64,000 nt of DNA from Buttiauxella sp049686335 (lineage in GTDB: Bacteria > Pseudomonadota > Gammaproteobacteria > Enterobacterales > Enterobacteriaceae). The stretch covers positions 1 to 64,000 of the forward strand of contig NZ_JBAVHX010000023.1 in NCBI RefSeq assembly GCF_049686335.1, given 5' to 3'. The notes beneath the pieces were generated by a model. It was given only the letters and a program-made list of their open reading frames with translations, did no database searches and was not told where the DNA came from. The translations under genes and the position numbers were made by a program. Numbering within the stretch: position 1 is the stretch's first letter; every line of letters starts with the position of its first letter. Shown piece after piece: positions 1-9,105 of the stretch.

Positions 1-10
1 TCAAGTGAAA

Positions 11-38
11 AGCCCTGTACTGACGTACAGGGATTTTT
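11..38. terminator. Rho-independent terminator at window edge
   Basis: An 8-bp perfect stem (13-20 pairs with 25-32) with a 4-base loop is followed by a T run and preceded by an A-rich stretch, so it could stop transcription in either direction. It probably ends a unit left of the window. The rest of 39-282 holds short GC hairpins and the kgtP leader, with no further gene visible. Confidence 0.7.
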
Positions 39-282
39 GCTGTCTGTGACAAAATTGTCTGGAACAATTTGAACGCCGTTTACGGCGGCCCCTCCGGGGC
101 GAGTATCCGGATGATACGAGTAATTTACGCAATTTCCCCAATAGAACCCGCAAAAAGATTAGCTTGCTCACAGTTTTTACTGCAACTACATCGAAACAGA
201 TTACTCTGTATAGCATCTCTTTTATCACCTGCTTTACTGGATCTTCAGGCTTTATGCCTATTCAGGAAGACAGGAGAAAAAA

Positions 283-1587
283 ATGACAGAAGCAGCAACA
301 ACACATCAGGATAAAGCTGCTCTTACAGGTTCAGATACGCGGCGTCGCATTTGGGCAATTGTGGGAGCATCGTCCGGGAATTTGGTTGAGTGGTTTGATT
401 TCTACGTCTACTCATTCTGTTCCCTCTATTTTGCACACATCTTTTTTCCTTCAGGTAATAGCACAACACAACTTTTGCAAACAGCAGGCGTATTTGCCGC
501 AGGCTTCTTGATGCGGCCAATCGGAGGCTGGCTGTTTGGCTATATTGCGGATAAACACGGACGTAAGAATTCCATGCTTATCTCGGTTTGTATGATGTGC
601 TTTGGATCGTTAGTGATCGCCTGTTTACCCGGTTACTCCACTATCGGGACATGGGCACCTGCGCTTCTTTTGTTGGCTCGCTTATTTCAGGGATTATCCG
701 TTGGAGGCGAGTACGGAACAAGTGCGACATACATGAGTGAAGTCGCTGTAGAAGGGAGAAAAGGATTTTATGCGTCTTTTCAATATGTAACGCTTATCGG
801 CGGGCAGCTTTTAGCACTTTTAGTCGTTGTCGTTCTTCAGCAAATTCTGAGTGAAGAAGAGTTACGTGAATGGGGCTGGCGAATTCCGTTTGCACTAGGT
901 GCCGTTTTAGCTGTTGTTGCTCTCTATTTACGCCGCTCTTTGGACGAGACCTCCGATAAAGCAACACGGGAACATAAGGATGCAGGGACTCTGAGTGGGC
1001 TATGGAAACACCGCCGTGCATTTATTATGGTGCTGGGGTTCACCGCCGGTGGTTCGTTAAGCTTTTATACCTTCACAACTTATATGCAAAAGTATTTAGT
1101 CAATACCGCAGGCATGCATGCCAATACTGCCAGCGCTCTGATGACGTTCGCATTGTTTATATTTATGTTGGTACAACCCTTCTTTGGCGCGCTGTCTGAC
1201 AAGATTGGCCGACGTAACTCCATGCTTTGTTTTGGTGGACTGGCGACAGTAATGACTGTGCCAATTCTTACCGCATTGCAAAACGTGACGTCCCCTTATG
1301 CAGCTTTCGGCCTGGTCATATTCGCTATGCTTATCGTCAGTTTTTACACGTCCATTAGCGGTATTTTGAAAGCAGAAATGTTTCCACCGGAAGTCCGGGC
1401 ATTAGGTGTCGGCCTGTCTTATGCCGTGGCGAATGCATTGTTTGGTGGCTCAGCGGAATATGTCGCGCTTTCACTGAAATCGATAGGAATGGAAACCGCA
1501 TTTTTCTGGTATGTCTCAGGAATGGGGGCTCTGGCATTCCTGGTTTCCCTGATGCTGCACCGCAAAGGGAAGGGAATCAAACTCTAA
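283..1587 (+). CDS. kgtP: Alpha-ketoglutarate/proton symporter KgtP
   Basis: Inner-membrane major facilitator that imports 2-oxoglutarate with protons. The 434-residue protein (E. coli about 432) has twelve hydrophobic segments, the opening WFDFYVYSF region typical of the metabolite:H+ symporter family, and the loop 2-3 motif GYIADKHGRKN with its repeat in the second half (GALSDKIGRRN). The start is preceded by an AGGAGA ribosome site. It converges with yfiM, overlapping by 4 bases. The next genes (yfiM, pssA) match the E. coli order. Identity is from family knowledge and is very likely. Confidence 0.95.
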   Translation: MTEAATTHQDKAALTGSDTRRRIWAIVGASSGNLVEWFDFYVYSFCSLYFAHIFFPSGNSTTQLLQTAGVFAAGFLMRPIGGWLFGYIADKHGRKNSMLISVCMMCFGSLVIACLPGYSTIGTWAPALLLLARLFQGLSVGGEYGTSATYMSEVAVEGRKGFYASFQYVTLIGGQLLALLVVVVLQQILSEEELREWGWRIPFALGAVLAVVALYLRRSLDETSDKATREHKDAGTLSGLWKHRRAFIMVLGFTAGGSLSFYTFTTYMQKYLVNTAGMHANTASALMTFALFIFMLVQPFFGALSDKIGRRNSMLCFGGLATVMTVPILTALQNVTSPYAAFGLVIFAMLIVSFYTSISGILKAEMFPPEVRALGVGLSYAVANALFGGSAEYVALSLKSIGMETAFFWYVSGMGALAFLVSLMLHRKGKGIKL

Positions 1588-1907
1588 TATTTGGCGAGTT
1601 GCCAGATTGCGTAGCCGGTGGCAGCACCGGCTACATCCCATGTAAAATCTTTCCAGCTCCATCCGCTGCCAGCTTCCCGACTATCCCAGAATTCTTTCGT
1701 TGCTCCAAGACTGACGGAAAATAAGAAACCGAAGTTTGCGCTGCGGGAATCGCTCCATCCCTGATGTTGGCCATACTCATTACCTGCAGCAGATAAAATA
1801 GCTGATGCGATAAAGTGCTGTGCTTTATCCTGACCATGCCACTGGTCTTGCGCCATATGGCTACAACCGCTGAGAAGGAGTATTGAGGGAAGTAAAAGAC
1901 GTAGCAT
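1584..1907 (-). CDS. yfiM: Putative lipoprotein YfiM
   Basis: A 107-residue small lipoprotein. Residues 1-15 form a signal peptide ending in the lipobox LLSGC (Cys15), so export, lipidation and outer-membrane anchoring are expected. The body carries the YfiM/DUF2279-type pattern GQDKAQHF and SWKDFTWDVAGAATGY. Function is unknown. Of two near-by ATGs (1907 and seven bases upstream), the inner one is better spaced from the GAGG ribosome site and gives the signal peptide. It lies just downstream of pssA. Confidence 0.85.
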   Translation of the reverse strand: MLRLLLPSILLLSGCSHMAQDQWHGQDKAQHFIASAILSAAGNEYGQHQGWSDSRSANFGFLFSVSLGATKEFWDSREAGSGWSWKDFTWDVAGAATGYAIWQLAKY

Positions 1908-1925
1908 TCATGATCCTCTGGGTAC

Positions 1926-1952
1926 AAAAAAGCCCTGCAAGCAGGGCTTTTC
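1926..1952 (-). terminator. Terminator after pssA
   Basis: A GCCCTGC/GCAGGGC hairpin with T-rich flanks on both sides lies between yfiM and the pssA stop. Read on the minus strand it ends pssA in a run of T. Confidence 0.7.
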
Positions 1953-1966
1953 AGTATAGCGATGAA

Positions 1967-3322
1967 CTACAGAATACGACTTATCAAACGATCGATACGG
2001 ATACGGCGTAGACGGCGAATAAGTTTACGCACTTTCACAGGGTAATCAGCAATGCTCTGTAGATCATGATAGTGCTGAACTACCGTAGTATGAGTCCGGA
2101 TTAAATCTAACTCATGGTCACGTTGAGCGGCCAGTTCTTGTTTAGGATCATGAATAAGAAGCGCATTCTCCAAATCTAGTCTCCATGCTCTCGGGTTAAG
2201 GTTATTACCCGTCAACAGCATCCACTCATCATCAACCCACATGCCTTTAAGGTGATAGCTGTTATCGTCATCTTTCCACAGACGTACCACCAATTGACCA
2301 CTGTTAACGTAGTATTGTAGACGGCTCAGGAAGCGGCGAAGATTAATTTCATAGAGATAAGGCAATGCACCAATTATCTTAAACGGCTGATCTTCTGGAA
2401 TATAAAAATCATTCGCCGTTTTATCACCGACAATAATCTCGACTTCTTTCCCTTCGCGTAACAGCTGGATGATACTCCGCACCAGCACAGCTGGCAGGTT
2501 GAAATACGGTGTACAGATAATCAGCTTTTGCTCGGTACACGGCATTAAATGGTAGATTGTTTTGTTCAGCAGACTACTTTTTCCCAGACCAACTAACGGC
2601 GTAACGGCAAGTTGCTCGTTATCGGCATTGCCCTGGAAATGGAAACTGGCATCACGTAACTCCTGACGGAATAAGCGAATGTCATTTTTAATTTCCGGAC
2701 TTTTTGGTCGATGTTGTCTGTCTAATCGATGGACTGCGCGACCACCAACCAGATTTTCTTGCATCCAGTTATACATGATGTCGGACAGCTGAGAATTGCA
2801 GACAACCTGGTAGCGGTCATAGCGATATTTATCCTGCTGATGCAGGTAAACATCATTAATACTCGCGCCGCTATAAATCACGCAATCATCAACGATAAAA
2901 CCTTTGAAATGCAGCACGCCCAAGGCTTCACGCGTGTTGACCGGCACGCCATAGACGGGGATATCTACGCCGGGGTACTCCTCGGTCATACGCTGATACC
3001 AGTCGGCATTGGTGTTAGTCGCAGCCGCGCCAATACGGCCTCGTTGAGCACGATGCCAGTCAACCAGAACGGTGACTGCAATTTCCGGACGTTGTTGCTT
3101 TGCCTTGTAGAGAGCATGCAACACGGCTTTACCGGCGTCATCTTGCTCAAGATACAGTGCGACAATGCAGATGCGGCGCGTAGCACCAGCAATTTTTTGC
3201 AGCAGAACTTCACGGAAATCCGCTGGGGAGAAAAGGGTCTTTACATCATCAACTGACTGAGAAAGCTTCGGCAATTGGGCAAGGTGTTGTTGATGTTTAT
3301 TACGTTTAAATTTAGACAACAT
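1967..3322 (-). CDS. pssA: CDP-diacylglycerol-serine O-phosphatidyltransferase PssA
   Basis: Makes phosphatidylserine from CDP-diacylglycerol and serine, the first committed step to phosphatidylethanolamine; a ribosome- and membrane-associated enzyme. At 451 residues it has the E. coli length. It belongs to the phospholipase D superfamily: the first HKD motif is HFKGFIVDD (His138, Lys140, Asp145), and the second is HLKGMWVDD near residue 357. A basic tail rich in Arg (VRKLIRRLRRIRIDRL) fits membrane contact. The frame extends one GTG codon upstream, but the ATG at 3322 gives the conserved MLSKFKRNKHQQ start. Confidence 0.96.
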   Translation of the reverse strand: MLSKFKRNKHQQHLAQLPKLSQSVDDVKTLFSPADFREVLLQKIAGATRRICIVALYLEQDDAGKAVLHALYKAKQQRPEIAVTVLVDWHRAQRGRIGAAATNTNADWYQRMTEEYPGVDIPVYGVPVNTREALGVLHFKGFIVDDCVIYSGASINDVYLHQQDKYRYDRYQVVCNSQLSDIMYNWMQENLVGGRAVHRLDRQHRPKSPEIKNDIRLFRQELRDASFHFQGNADNEQLAVTPLVGLGKSSLLNKTIYHLMPCTEQKLIICTPYFNLPAVLVRSIIQLLREGKEVEIIVGDKTANDFYIPEDQPFKIIGALPYLYEINLRRFLSRLQYYVNSGQLVVRLWKDDDNSYHLKGMWVDDEWMLLTGNNLNPRAWRLDLENALLIHDPKQELAAQRDHELDLIRTHTTVVQHYHDLQSIADYPVKVRKLIRRLRRIRIDRLISRIL

Positions 3323-3411
3323 CACAGTGCGTATCTTCTCTATTCATTGGATGGCCTTCTGCAAAATCCAGACGTCAGAACTTGCTGATAATACCACTAC
3401 TGACCCGTAAA

Positions 3412-3440
3412 GTGAGTAAGTTTTCCAGTACCTTACTCAC
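3412..3440 (-). terminator. Hairpin after patZ stop
   Basis: A perfect 9-bp inverted repeat (GTGAGTAAG and CTTACTCAC) with an 11-base loop overlaps the patZ stop codon. On the minus strand only a short TTTA follows, so it may be a weak terminator or an mRNA-end stabilising hairpin. Confidence 0.4.
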
Positions 3441-6097
3441 GAATCTATGCTTTTAATCAATGGAAGAGTCAGGCTTACGATGCCATCTTCTAATTGAATA
3501 TCGACATCAAATCCAAGCTTGCGAGCTAAAGAGACCATACCGCGGTTGTTCGGCATCGTAATACCATTCAGCCTTTGCAGGCCATGATCACCGGTGTAGC
3601 TAATCAGCTTTTCCAATAAGCGTCGCCCCAGTCCAAGCCCTTTCAAATCGGAACGAACCAGCACCGCAAACTCGGCATCAATATTATCGGGATCTGAGAT
3701 TGCCCGTGTGACACCGATAATCTCCGGTGATCCATTTTGTTCACGAACAGCCACAAAAGCCATTTCTCGATCGTAGTCGATCTGGGTCATATTGGCTAAA
3801 TCTTCATGGGTAAATTCGTTGATCTCACTGAAATAGCGATAGTAAAGATCCTCTTTGGTGACAAGGGAGATAAACTGTTGTAGCAACGGTTCATCTTCCG
3901 GCAGGATCGGGCGGAACAAACATTGTTCACCATTCTTGAGAATGATGTTTTCTTCCAGTTGATAAGGATAAGGGCGAATGGCAAGACGGCTTTCCGGATC
4001 GCCCTCAAACTTATCGAGCTGCAAAGTGACATCCAGCAAGGTGAATTCATTGCCCGAAGCCAGAAGGGGATGAATATCCAGGCGGCGAATTTCCGGGCAA
4101 TCCACGATTAAGTTTGAAACCTGAACCAGGATTTGGCTAATTCCGGGAACATCCAGCGGACGTAATGCGCTGCGCCCACGGATCTTACCGCTTTTGATAG
4201 CCTGAATAACCAGATAGCGGGCGAGATTCATATTGAGCGGCGGTAATGCCACGACCGCCTGCTGATCCGGTCTCCATTCAACGCCACCTTCACCTAACAT
4301 AATCAGCGGGCCAAATACCGGATCGTGTTCAACCACGATTCGAAGTTCCTGAGCGCCTGCACGGTTAGCCATGCTTTGTACCAACAATCCGTGGATCCGC
4401 GCTTGTGGCCACGCCATTTTAACGCGATCAATAATCGCATCAGCGGCTTGCTGAACCTCAGTAGCAGTTCTCAGATACAGCATCACCCCCTGGACTTCAG
4501 ACTTATGCGGAATGTCCGGGGAACGTAACTTCAGCGCGACGGGATAACCAATTTGTTCGGCAATATGCACCGCTTCTGCGCTGTCACTCGCAATCCAGGT
4601 TGGCAACGTATTCAGCCCATACGCCTGTAAAATAGGGCGAACTTCATGGGTATCGAGCGAGGTAGCGCCTTCGCTTAATGCCTGCTGGAGAAGAAGGTGA
4701 GCTTCGCTGGTATTGGCTGTCAAATTGGCGGGCAAAGCCGGTGTTTCACGCAGTTGCTTCTGGTTTCGACGATATTCCACCATATGCATAAAGGCGGTAA
4801 CGGCACCTTCAGGCGTACGGTAAGTGGGAATGCCTGCTTCGCTGAATAACCGCCTCGATTCCTGGGAAGAAAACTCGCCGCACCAGTTGGTGATTAAAGT
4901 GATGTATTTGCTGCGCGGGTGTCGGCGTATCAGCTCAATTAAAGCGGTGGCACTTTCGGTTCCTGGCGCCGCCGCACTCGGAGCATGAATAATCATTAAC
5001 GCGTCAAAATCTTGGCTATCGAGCAGGGTTTCCACAGCACGCAGATAACGTTCAGGCGTCGCATCATCGCGAAGATCTAATGGATTGCCACTTTCAACAC
5101 TGACTGGCAAAGCACTCTTTAGCTTATTAAGGATTTCATCACTCAGCGTCGCGAGCTTCCCGTTCCGCAGCCATAACTCGTCCAGTGCAAGAGCGGCAGG
5201 TGCCGCGCCATTGCTGATAATCATCAAACGCTCACCACGCAATGGACGCATGTGGCTTAAGGTTTCTACCGCCGAAAACAGCTCATGAGTGTCCTGGACG
5301 CGTAACAAACCGGCACGCTGAATAGCGGCGTCCCACGCGGCATCAAGTCCTAAATGTGTTTTAAGCAGTTCCTGCGCTTTTGCACTGCGCCCGCTTTTAA
5401 TCACCAGAATGGGTTTATTACGTGAAGCACTTCGGGCAGCCGAGACAAAACGTCGTGCATCGCTTAGGTGTTCGAGATACAGCAAAATTGCGCTGGTTTT
5501 TGTATCGCGAGCCAGATAATCCAGCAGTTCATCAACATCAATATCAAGGCTGTCACCCAGAGCAATAAACCATGAGAATCCCATTTCCCGTTGCTGCGCC
5601 CAGTCGAGGATCGTGTTGGATACGGCGGCAGATTGCGAGATAAATGCAAGCTTTCCTTTCTGAATCGGAACGGGAGAGAAACTCGCATTCAGGCCTTGCC
5701 AGGGGGCAAGCAGACCGAGGCTATTGGGTCCGAGTAGACGCATTTGCCATTGGGTCGCACAGGCTAATAATTCGGGGAGCTGTTCTGGTGGCGCGGAGAG
5801 AATGATGCAGGCTTTGCACCCTTTTTCGCCCAGAGATTGCAATAATTCAAGGTTACGTTTCGAGTGAGTACAAATTACTGCAAGGTCAGGGGGAAAGGGG
5901 AGGCTTGATATATCAGGCCAGGCAAGAACACCGCATACCGCTTTATGGCTCGGTGTTACGGGCATTACCGGGCCATTAAAACCGCCAGCCAACAGATTGC
6001 GCATCATTAAGTAACCGGCACGATCTGTTTTCGCCGAAGCGCCGATAACAGCGATTGATTTGGGACGCAGCAGCGCCTCCAGCCCACGTTGACTCAT
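3437..6097 (-). CDS. patZ: Protein lysine acetyltransferase PatZ (YfiQ)
   Basis: Acetylates lysines of metabolic enzymes such as acetyl-CoA synthetase, using acetyl-CoA. The 886-residue protein (same length as E. coli) starts with an NDP-forming acyl-CoA-synthetase-like CoA-binding region (SIAVIGAS near residue 17), continues through succinyl-CoA-ligase and ATP-grasp-like domains (about 480-700), and ends in a GNAT acetyltransferase domain (about 725-880; the acetyl-CoA loop is SDLKGLGLGRRLLEKL). The frame runs four codons further to a GTG, but the ATG at 6097 follows GGAGAG and gives the conserved MSQRGLEALL start. It lies 32 bases after tapT. Confidence 0.95.
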   Translation of the reverse strand: MSQRGLEALLRPKSIAVIGASAKTDRAGYLMMRNLLAGGFNGPVMPVTPSHKAVCGVLAWPDISSLPFPPDLAVICTHSKRNLELLQSLGEKGCKACIILSAPPEQLPELLACATQWQMRLLGPNSLGLLAPWQGLNASFSPVPIQKGKLAFISQSAAVSNTILDWAQQREMGFSWFIALGDSLDIDVDELLDYLARDTKTSAILLYLEHLSDARRFVSAARSASRNKPILVIKSGRSAKAQELLKTHLGLDAAWDAAIQRAGLLRVQDTHELFSAVETLSHMRPLRGERLMIISNGAAPAALALDELWLRNGKLATLSDEILNKLKSALPVSVESGNPLDLRDDATPERYLRAVETLLDSQDFDALMIIHAPSAAAPGTESATALIELIRRHPRSKYITLITNWCGEFSSQESRRLFSEAGIPTYRTPEGAVTAFMHMVEYRRNQKQLRETPALPANLTANTSEAHLLLQQALSEGATSLDTHEVRPILQAYGLNTLPTWIASDSAEAVHIAEQIGYPVALKLRSPDIPHKSEVQGVMLYLRTATEVQQAADAIIDRVKMAWPQARIHGLLVQSMANRAGAQELRIVVEHDPVFGPLIMLGEGGVEWRPDQQAVVALPPLNMNLARYLVIQAIKSGKIRGRSALRPLDVPGISQILVQVSNLIVDCPEIRRLDIHPLLASGNEFTLLDVTLQLDKFEGDPESRLAIRPYPYQLEENIILKNGEQCLFRPILPEDEPLLQQFISLVTKEDLYYRYFSEINEFTHEDLANMTQIDYDREMAFVAVREQNGSPEIIGVTRAISDPDNIDAEFAVLVRSDLKGLGLGRRLLEKLISYTGDHGLQRLNGITMPNNRGMVSLARKLGFDVDIQLEDGIVSLTLPLIKSIDS

Positions 6098-6129
6098 TGT
6101 TCTCTCCACTGAGAATTAACTCAGTGAGT

Positions 6130-6831
6130 TTAAACGCTTTCTGGCTCTGCTGCTGTGATACGGGATTGATGATGAGGTTTACCTGCCAGATATCGTTCAC
6201 GGAACAACGTGAAATGCTCTGTCAGACCTCTTGCCGCTTGTTCATCATCGGCCAGTGTGAGTAGTGCGGCGGCCACTTCGGCTGTGCAGTATTGACCGTC
6301 TGCGTGGGCTTCACGTAACTGATAAGCAGAGACAATACTCAAATCAACCGAAATAACGGGCAGTTGATCAAGCCAGGGGCTTTTTCGGAACATCTTGCGT
6401 GCTTCAGTCCAGGTGCCATCCAGCATAATAAACAGCGGTGGCTTGCCACTTTTTGGCGGCATCGTCAGCACTTCACGTCCGATGCTTGCATATGAGGCAG
6501 GGAATACAACCATCGGCTGGTAATCTGGTGAGCTGACTAAATCGAGCAGCGCCTCAGGTGGCTCGGTACGTGACCACTGGAAGGCTTCGGTATCAGGAAG
6601 AATATCTGCAATCAGTCTGCCAGTATTACTTGGCTTCATCGGTTCCGTATCGAACATAACTAAACAGAAACGGCTACGTGCATTCTGCGGTTGTAGCGTT
6701 TCACACAAACACTGTTTGAGCGGCAATAAGCAACGCTGGCAACGGCGAATGCGATTACCACGGGCGAGGAAAGGGCGAGTTGCACGCGCCAGGCGTTCGG
6801 CACGAAGACGTAAGACGGCGTTTTCAGTCAT
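6130..6831 (-). CDS. tapT: tRNA-uridine aminocarboxypropyltransferase TapT (YfiP)
   Basis: Forms acp3U at position 47 of tRNA using S-adenosylmethionine. The 233-residue protein has the DTW-domain marks: the cysteine-rich start CQRCLLPLKQCLC (residues 32-44), which likely binds zinc, and the DGTW signature in LDGTWTEARKMF. Length agrees with E. coli (232). It is probably cotranscribed with patZ, whose start lies 32 bases downstream. Confidence 0.92.
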   Translation of the reverse strand: MTENAVLRLRAERLARATRPFLARGNRIRRCQRCLLPLKQCLCETLQPQNARSRFCLVMFDTEPMKPSNTGRLIADILPDTEAFQWSRTEPPEALLDLVSSPDYQPMVVFPASYASIGREVLTMPPKSGKPPLFIMLDGTWTEARKMFRKSPWLDQLPVISVDLSIVSAYQLREAHADGQYCTAEVAAALLTLADDEQAARGLTEHFTLFRERYLAGKPHHQSRITAAEPESV

Positions 6832-6903
6832 CAGATAAACAAGCTTAAAAACGCCATTCTAACGTAGATGAAGTTCACAGGTACAAGAAACGTACCCGTT
6901 AAC

Positions 6904-7323
6904 TTAGAGATTTTCGTTCAGCCAGCTATCAAACGGGGCTTTCGGCATCGCTCCGTTTAGCATGTCGACCATCTCACCTTTTTTGAACACCATAATGGTG
7001 GGAATACTGCGGATGCGAAAACGTGCGCTAAGCGTCGGTTCTGCTTCAGTATTCACTTTAACGAAGCGTACTTTGCCACTTCGTTCTTCAGCGACATCTT
7101 CGAAAATTGGCGCGAAGTTGACACAAGGGCCACACCATGGTGCCCAGAAATCCACTACCACAGGCAAGTCGTCTTGCAGCAGCTTATCCAGAGTCTCGCT
7201 GGTGGCATTAATCACCTCACCATCAAAGAGATCATGACCACAACGGCCACATTTGGCACCGTCATCAATACGCTCATCAGGAATGCGATTAGTTGCCTGG
7301 CAGGCGGCACAAACGGTATTCAT
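6904..7323 (-). CDS. trxC: Thioredoxin 2 TrxC
   Basis: Cytoplasmic disulfide reductase reduced by thioredoxin reductase. Its 139 residues comprise an N-terminal zinc-binding domain with four cysteines (Cys5, Cys8, Cys25, Cys28) and a thioredoxin fold with the active site WCGPC (Cys64, Cys67). In E. coli trxC is induced by OxyR; the divergent interval to yfiF (7324-7534) would hold that control, but I could not place a confident OxyR site. Confidence 0.96.
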   Translation of the reverse strand: MNTVCAACQATNRIPDERIDDGAKCGRCGHDLFDGEVINATSETLDKLLQDDLPVVVDFWAPWCGPCVNFAPIFEDVAEERSGKVRFVKVNTEAEPTLSARFRIRSIPTIMVFKKGEMVDMLNGAMPKAPFDSWLNENL

Positions 7324-7534
7324 AACTAACCTCTAAAGGATGTGTTGTCTAATAATGGTGAAAGTCATAGATGATGTTTCTTATATGTTAAATATTATCG
7401 GCGATTAGTCGAGTGCCAGCAAAGTGATTTATTCGATGACTACAATAGTTACCGGCTTTTGACCAAAGTTAATGGCTAACGAGTGCCACATCGGGTAATC
7501 TGCGCGCCACGCGCTCAGCCAGGTGGAGAAAAGC

Positions 7535-8596
7535 ATGAACGACGAATTTAAAGGTAAAAGCGGCAAGGTCAAAGTGATGTATGTCCGCGGTGACGATGAC
7601 AGCGAAAAACGCAGCCAAAACCCGCGCACAGGTAAAGGCGGTGGGCGTCCTGCAGCACCGTCACGGGGTGAGGGCCGTCGTGGTCCACGTCGCGATGATA
7701 AACCTGGCGCAGGGCGCGAGCGGAATCGTAGTGACGATCGTGAAGACCGCGGGGATAACCCGTGGAGAACAGTCTCACGTCCGCCAAGAGAAGAAGTAGT
7801 AGAAGCAGGCGAGCAAATGGGTGCCAACGGCAGACCAATTGTTGACCCTGAAGTGATTCGCCGCCAACGTGCGGAAGAAACGCGTGTTTATGGTGAAAAT
7901 GCTTGTCAGGCTCTGTTCCTGAGCCGTCCTGATTGCATCGTTCGCGGCTGGTTTGTCCAGAGCGTGACGCCGCGTTTCAAAGAAGCATTGCGTTGGATGG
8001 CTGCAAACCGTAAAGCCTACCATGTGGTCGACGATGCTGAGTTAGTGAAAGCATCCGGTACAGAGCACCACGGTGGCGTTTGCTTCATCATCAAAAAACG
8101 TCGCGGTATTACCGTTCAAAGCTGGCTGTCTAAAGCTGGTGAAGAAGATTGTGTGTTGGCGCTGGAAAACGTCGCTAACCCGCATAACCTCGGTGGCATT
8201 ATGCGTAGCTGCGCGCACTTCGGTGTGAAAGGTTTGCTGGTGGAAGATGCAGCAATGCTTGAGTCTGGCGCTGCGGTTCGTACTGCCGAAGGTGGTGCCG
8301 AGCATGTTGAAGCTATCAGCGGCGAGACTTTCAATGAAGGTCTGGAGCAATTCCGTAAAGCAGGTTACGCGATTGTCACGACATCAAGCCATAAAGGAAC
8401 TCCGCTTTTCAAAGCTGAGCTGCCGAAAAAAATGGTTCTGGTGTTAGGTCAGGAACGTGAAGGCGTTTCCGATGCGACCTTTGAAAATGCCGACATGAGC
8501 GTTGCCATCGATGGCACCGGTAATGTCGAAAGCCTGAACGTATCTGTCGCGACAGGTGTGTTGTTGGCAGAATGGTGGCGTCAAAACAAAGCGTAA
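7535..8596 (+). CDS. yfiF: SpoU-family RNA methyltransferase YfiF
   Basis: A 353-residue member of the SPOUT 2'-O-ribose methyltransferases. Residues 1-95 are a basic, low-complexity Arg/Gly/Asp-rich tail that looks disordered. An RNA-binding SpoU substrate domain follows, then the knotted catalytic domain with ENVANPHNLGGIMRSCAHFG, VLGQEREGVS and the C-terminal LNVSVATGVLL, which form the SAM-binding knot. The RNA target is not assigned here. The frame runs back to a GTG at 7523, but the ATG at 7535 follows GGAGAA and matches the E. coli start. Confidence 0.9.
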   Translation: MNDEFKGKSGKVKVMYVRGDDDSEKRSQNPRTGKGGGRPAAPSRGEGRRGPRRDDKPGAGRERNRSDDREDRGDNPWRTVSRPPREEVVEAGEQMGANGRPIVDPEVIRRQRAEETRVYGENACQALFLSRPDCIVRGWFVQSVTPRFKEALRWMAANRKAYHVVDDAELVKASGTEHHGGVCFIIKKRRGITVQSWLSKAGEEDCVLALENVANPHNLGGIMRSCAHFGVKGLLVEDAAMLESGAAVRTAEGGAEHVEAISGETFNEGLEQFRKAGYAIVTTSSHKGTPLFKAELPKKMVLVLGQEREGVSDATFENADMSVAIDGTGNVESLNVSVATGVLLAEWWRQNKA

Positions 8597-8623
8597 CGCT
8601 TTGAGAATGACCGAGCTAAATAA

Positions 8624-8635
8624 AAAGCCAGCCGT
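8624..8635 (+). terminator. Left arm of split yfiF/ung terminator
   Basis: AAAAAGCCAGC here pairs with GCTGGCTTTTTTT at 9106-9119. Together they form a bidirectional terminator stem between the convergent yfiF and ung genes. The loop between the arms now contains the IS4-like remnant. Confidence 0.7.
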
Positions 8636-8641
8636 GAAGGT

Positions 8642-9098
8642 TAATGCCGATCATTTAAGGATCGGTTGACCGATCCGGTGGCTGGTGTAAAAAGGGTTCA
8701 TGTTCATCATGGACCCTTTTTAATTGGAACTTTCACAAGCCCCTGGCATTATCAATGTCACCACGCCTGAACATGCCCGCAACCCCTCTGAATTTATCCC
8801 CTCTGAATTTATCCAGCGAGCACTTACGCTGACTGATACCGTCACGCTGCGCAAACGCCAACTTCCTCTCGAATCCATGATTTGTGCAGCCAGCCGGAGA
8901 AAAACGGCATGGCTGCTGATAACGTTGCCGTGGGCTTTACCCGGAAAGGTGCCGTGCGAGTTAAGGACGCTGTATGTGAAGGCGAAATGGCTGGTATTAC
9001 CAGGGCGAAGGGAACGAAGTTGCCCACGAGAACTCAGGGTCAGAAGCAGAAAATACCCGGATAAAAAAGCTGCTGGTCACCTTAAGTGACCAGCATTA
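8642..9098 (+). mobile_element. Internally deleted IS4-family element (457 bp)
   Basis: The left end TAATGCCGATCATTTAAGG and the inverted right end CCTTAAGTGACCAGCATTA pair at 16 of 19 positions. They resemble the ends I recall for IS4. The inside encodes the two extreme ends of an IS4 transposase joined in one frame, so most of the roughly 1.4-kb parent is missing. Flanks show no clean 11-12 bp target duplication (AGCCGTGAAGGT left, AGCGTAAGCTGG right are only partly alike). The element cannot move on its own but keeps both ends, as a MITE-like derivative would. Confidence 0.85.
8724..9089 (+). pseudogene. IS4-type transposase remnant, N- and C-termini fused
   Basis: A 121-codon open frame starting at TTG. 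Codons 1-53 match the N-terminus of IS4-type transposases (ALTLTDTVTLRKRQLPLESM). Codons from about 67 match the C-terminus (LPWALPGKVP, then LVLPGRRERSCPRE and RKYPDKKA). About 320 residues, including the DDE catalytic core, are missing, yet the frame stays open across the join. A 15-bp direct duplication (CCCTCTGAATTTATC twice, 8785-8814) adds the repeated PSEFI. No transposase activity is possible; any product would at most bind the ends. Confidence 0.85.
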
Positions 9099-9105
9099 AG
9101 CGTAA

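Noticed and set aside
2729..3256. 175-codon frame opposite pssA
   Set aside because: Shadow of a strongly conserved gene on the other strand, no ribosome site or family match.
7429..7827. 132-codon frame opposite the yfiF start
   Set aside because: It mirrors the low-complexity Arg/Gly tail of YfiF and has no support of its own.
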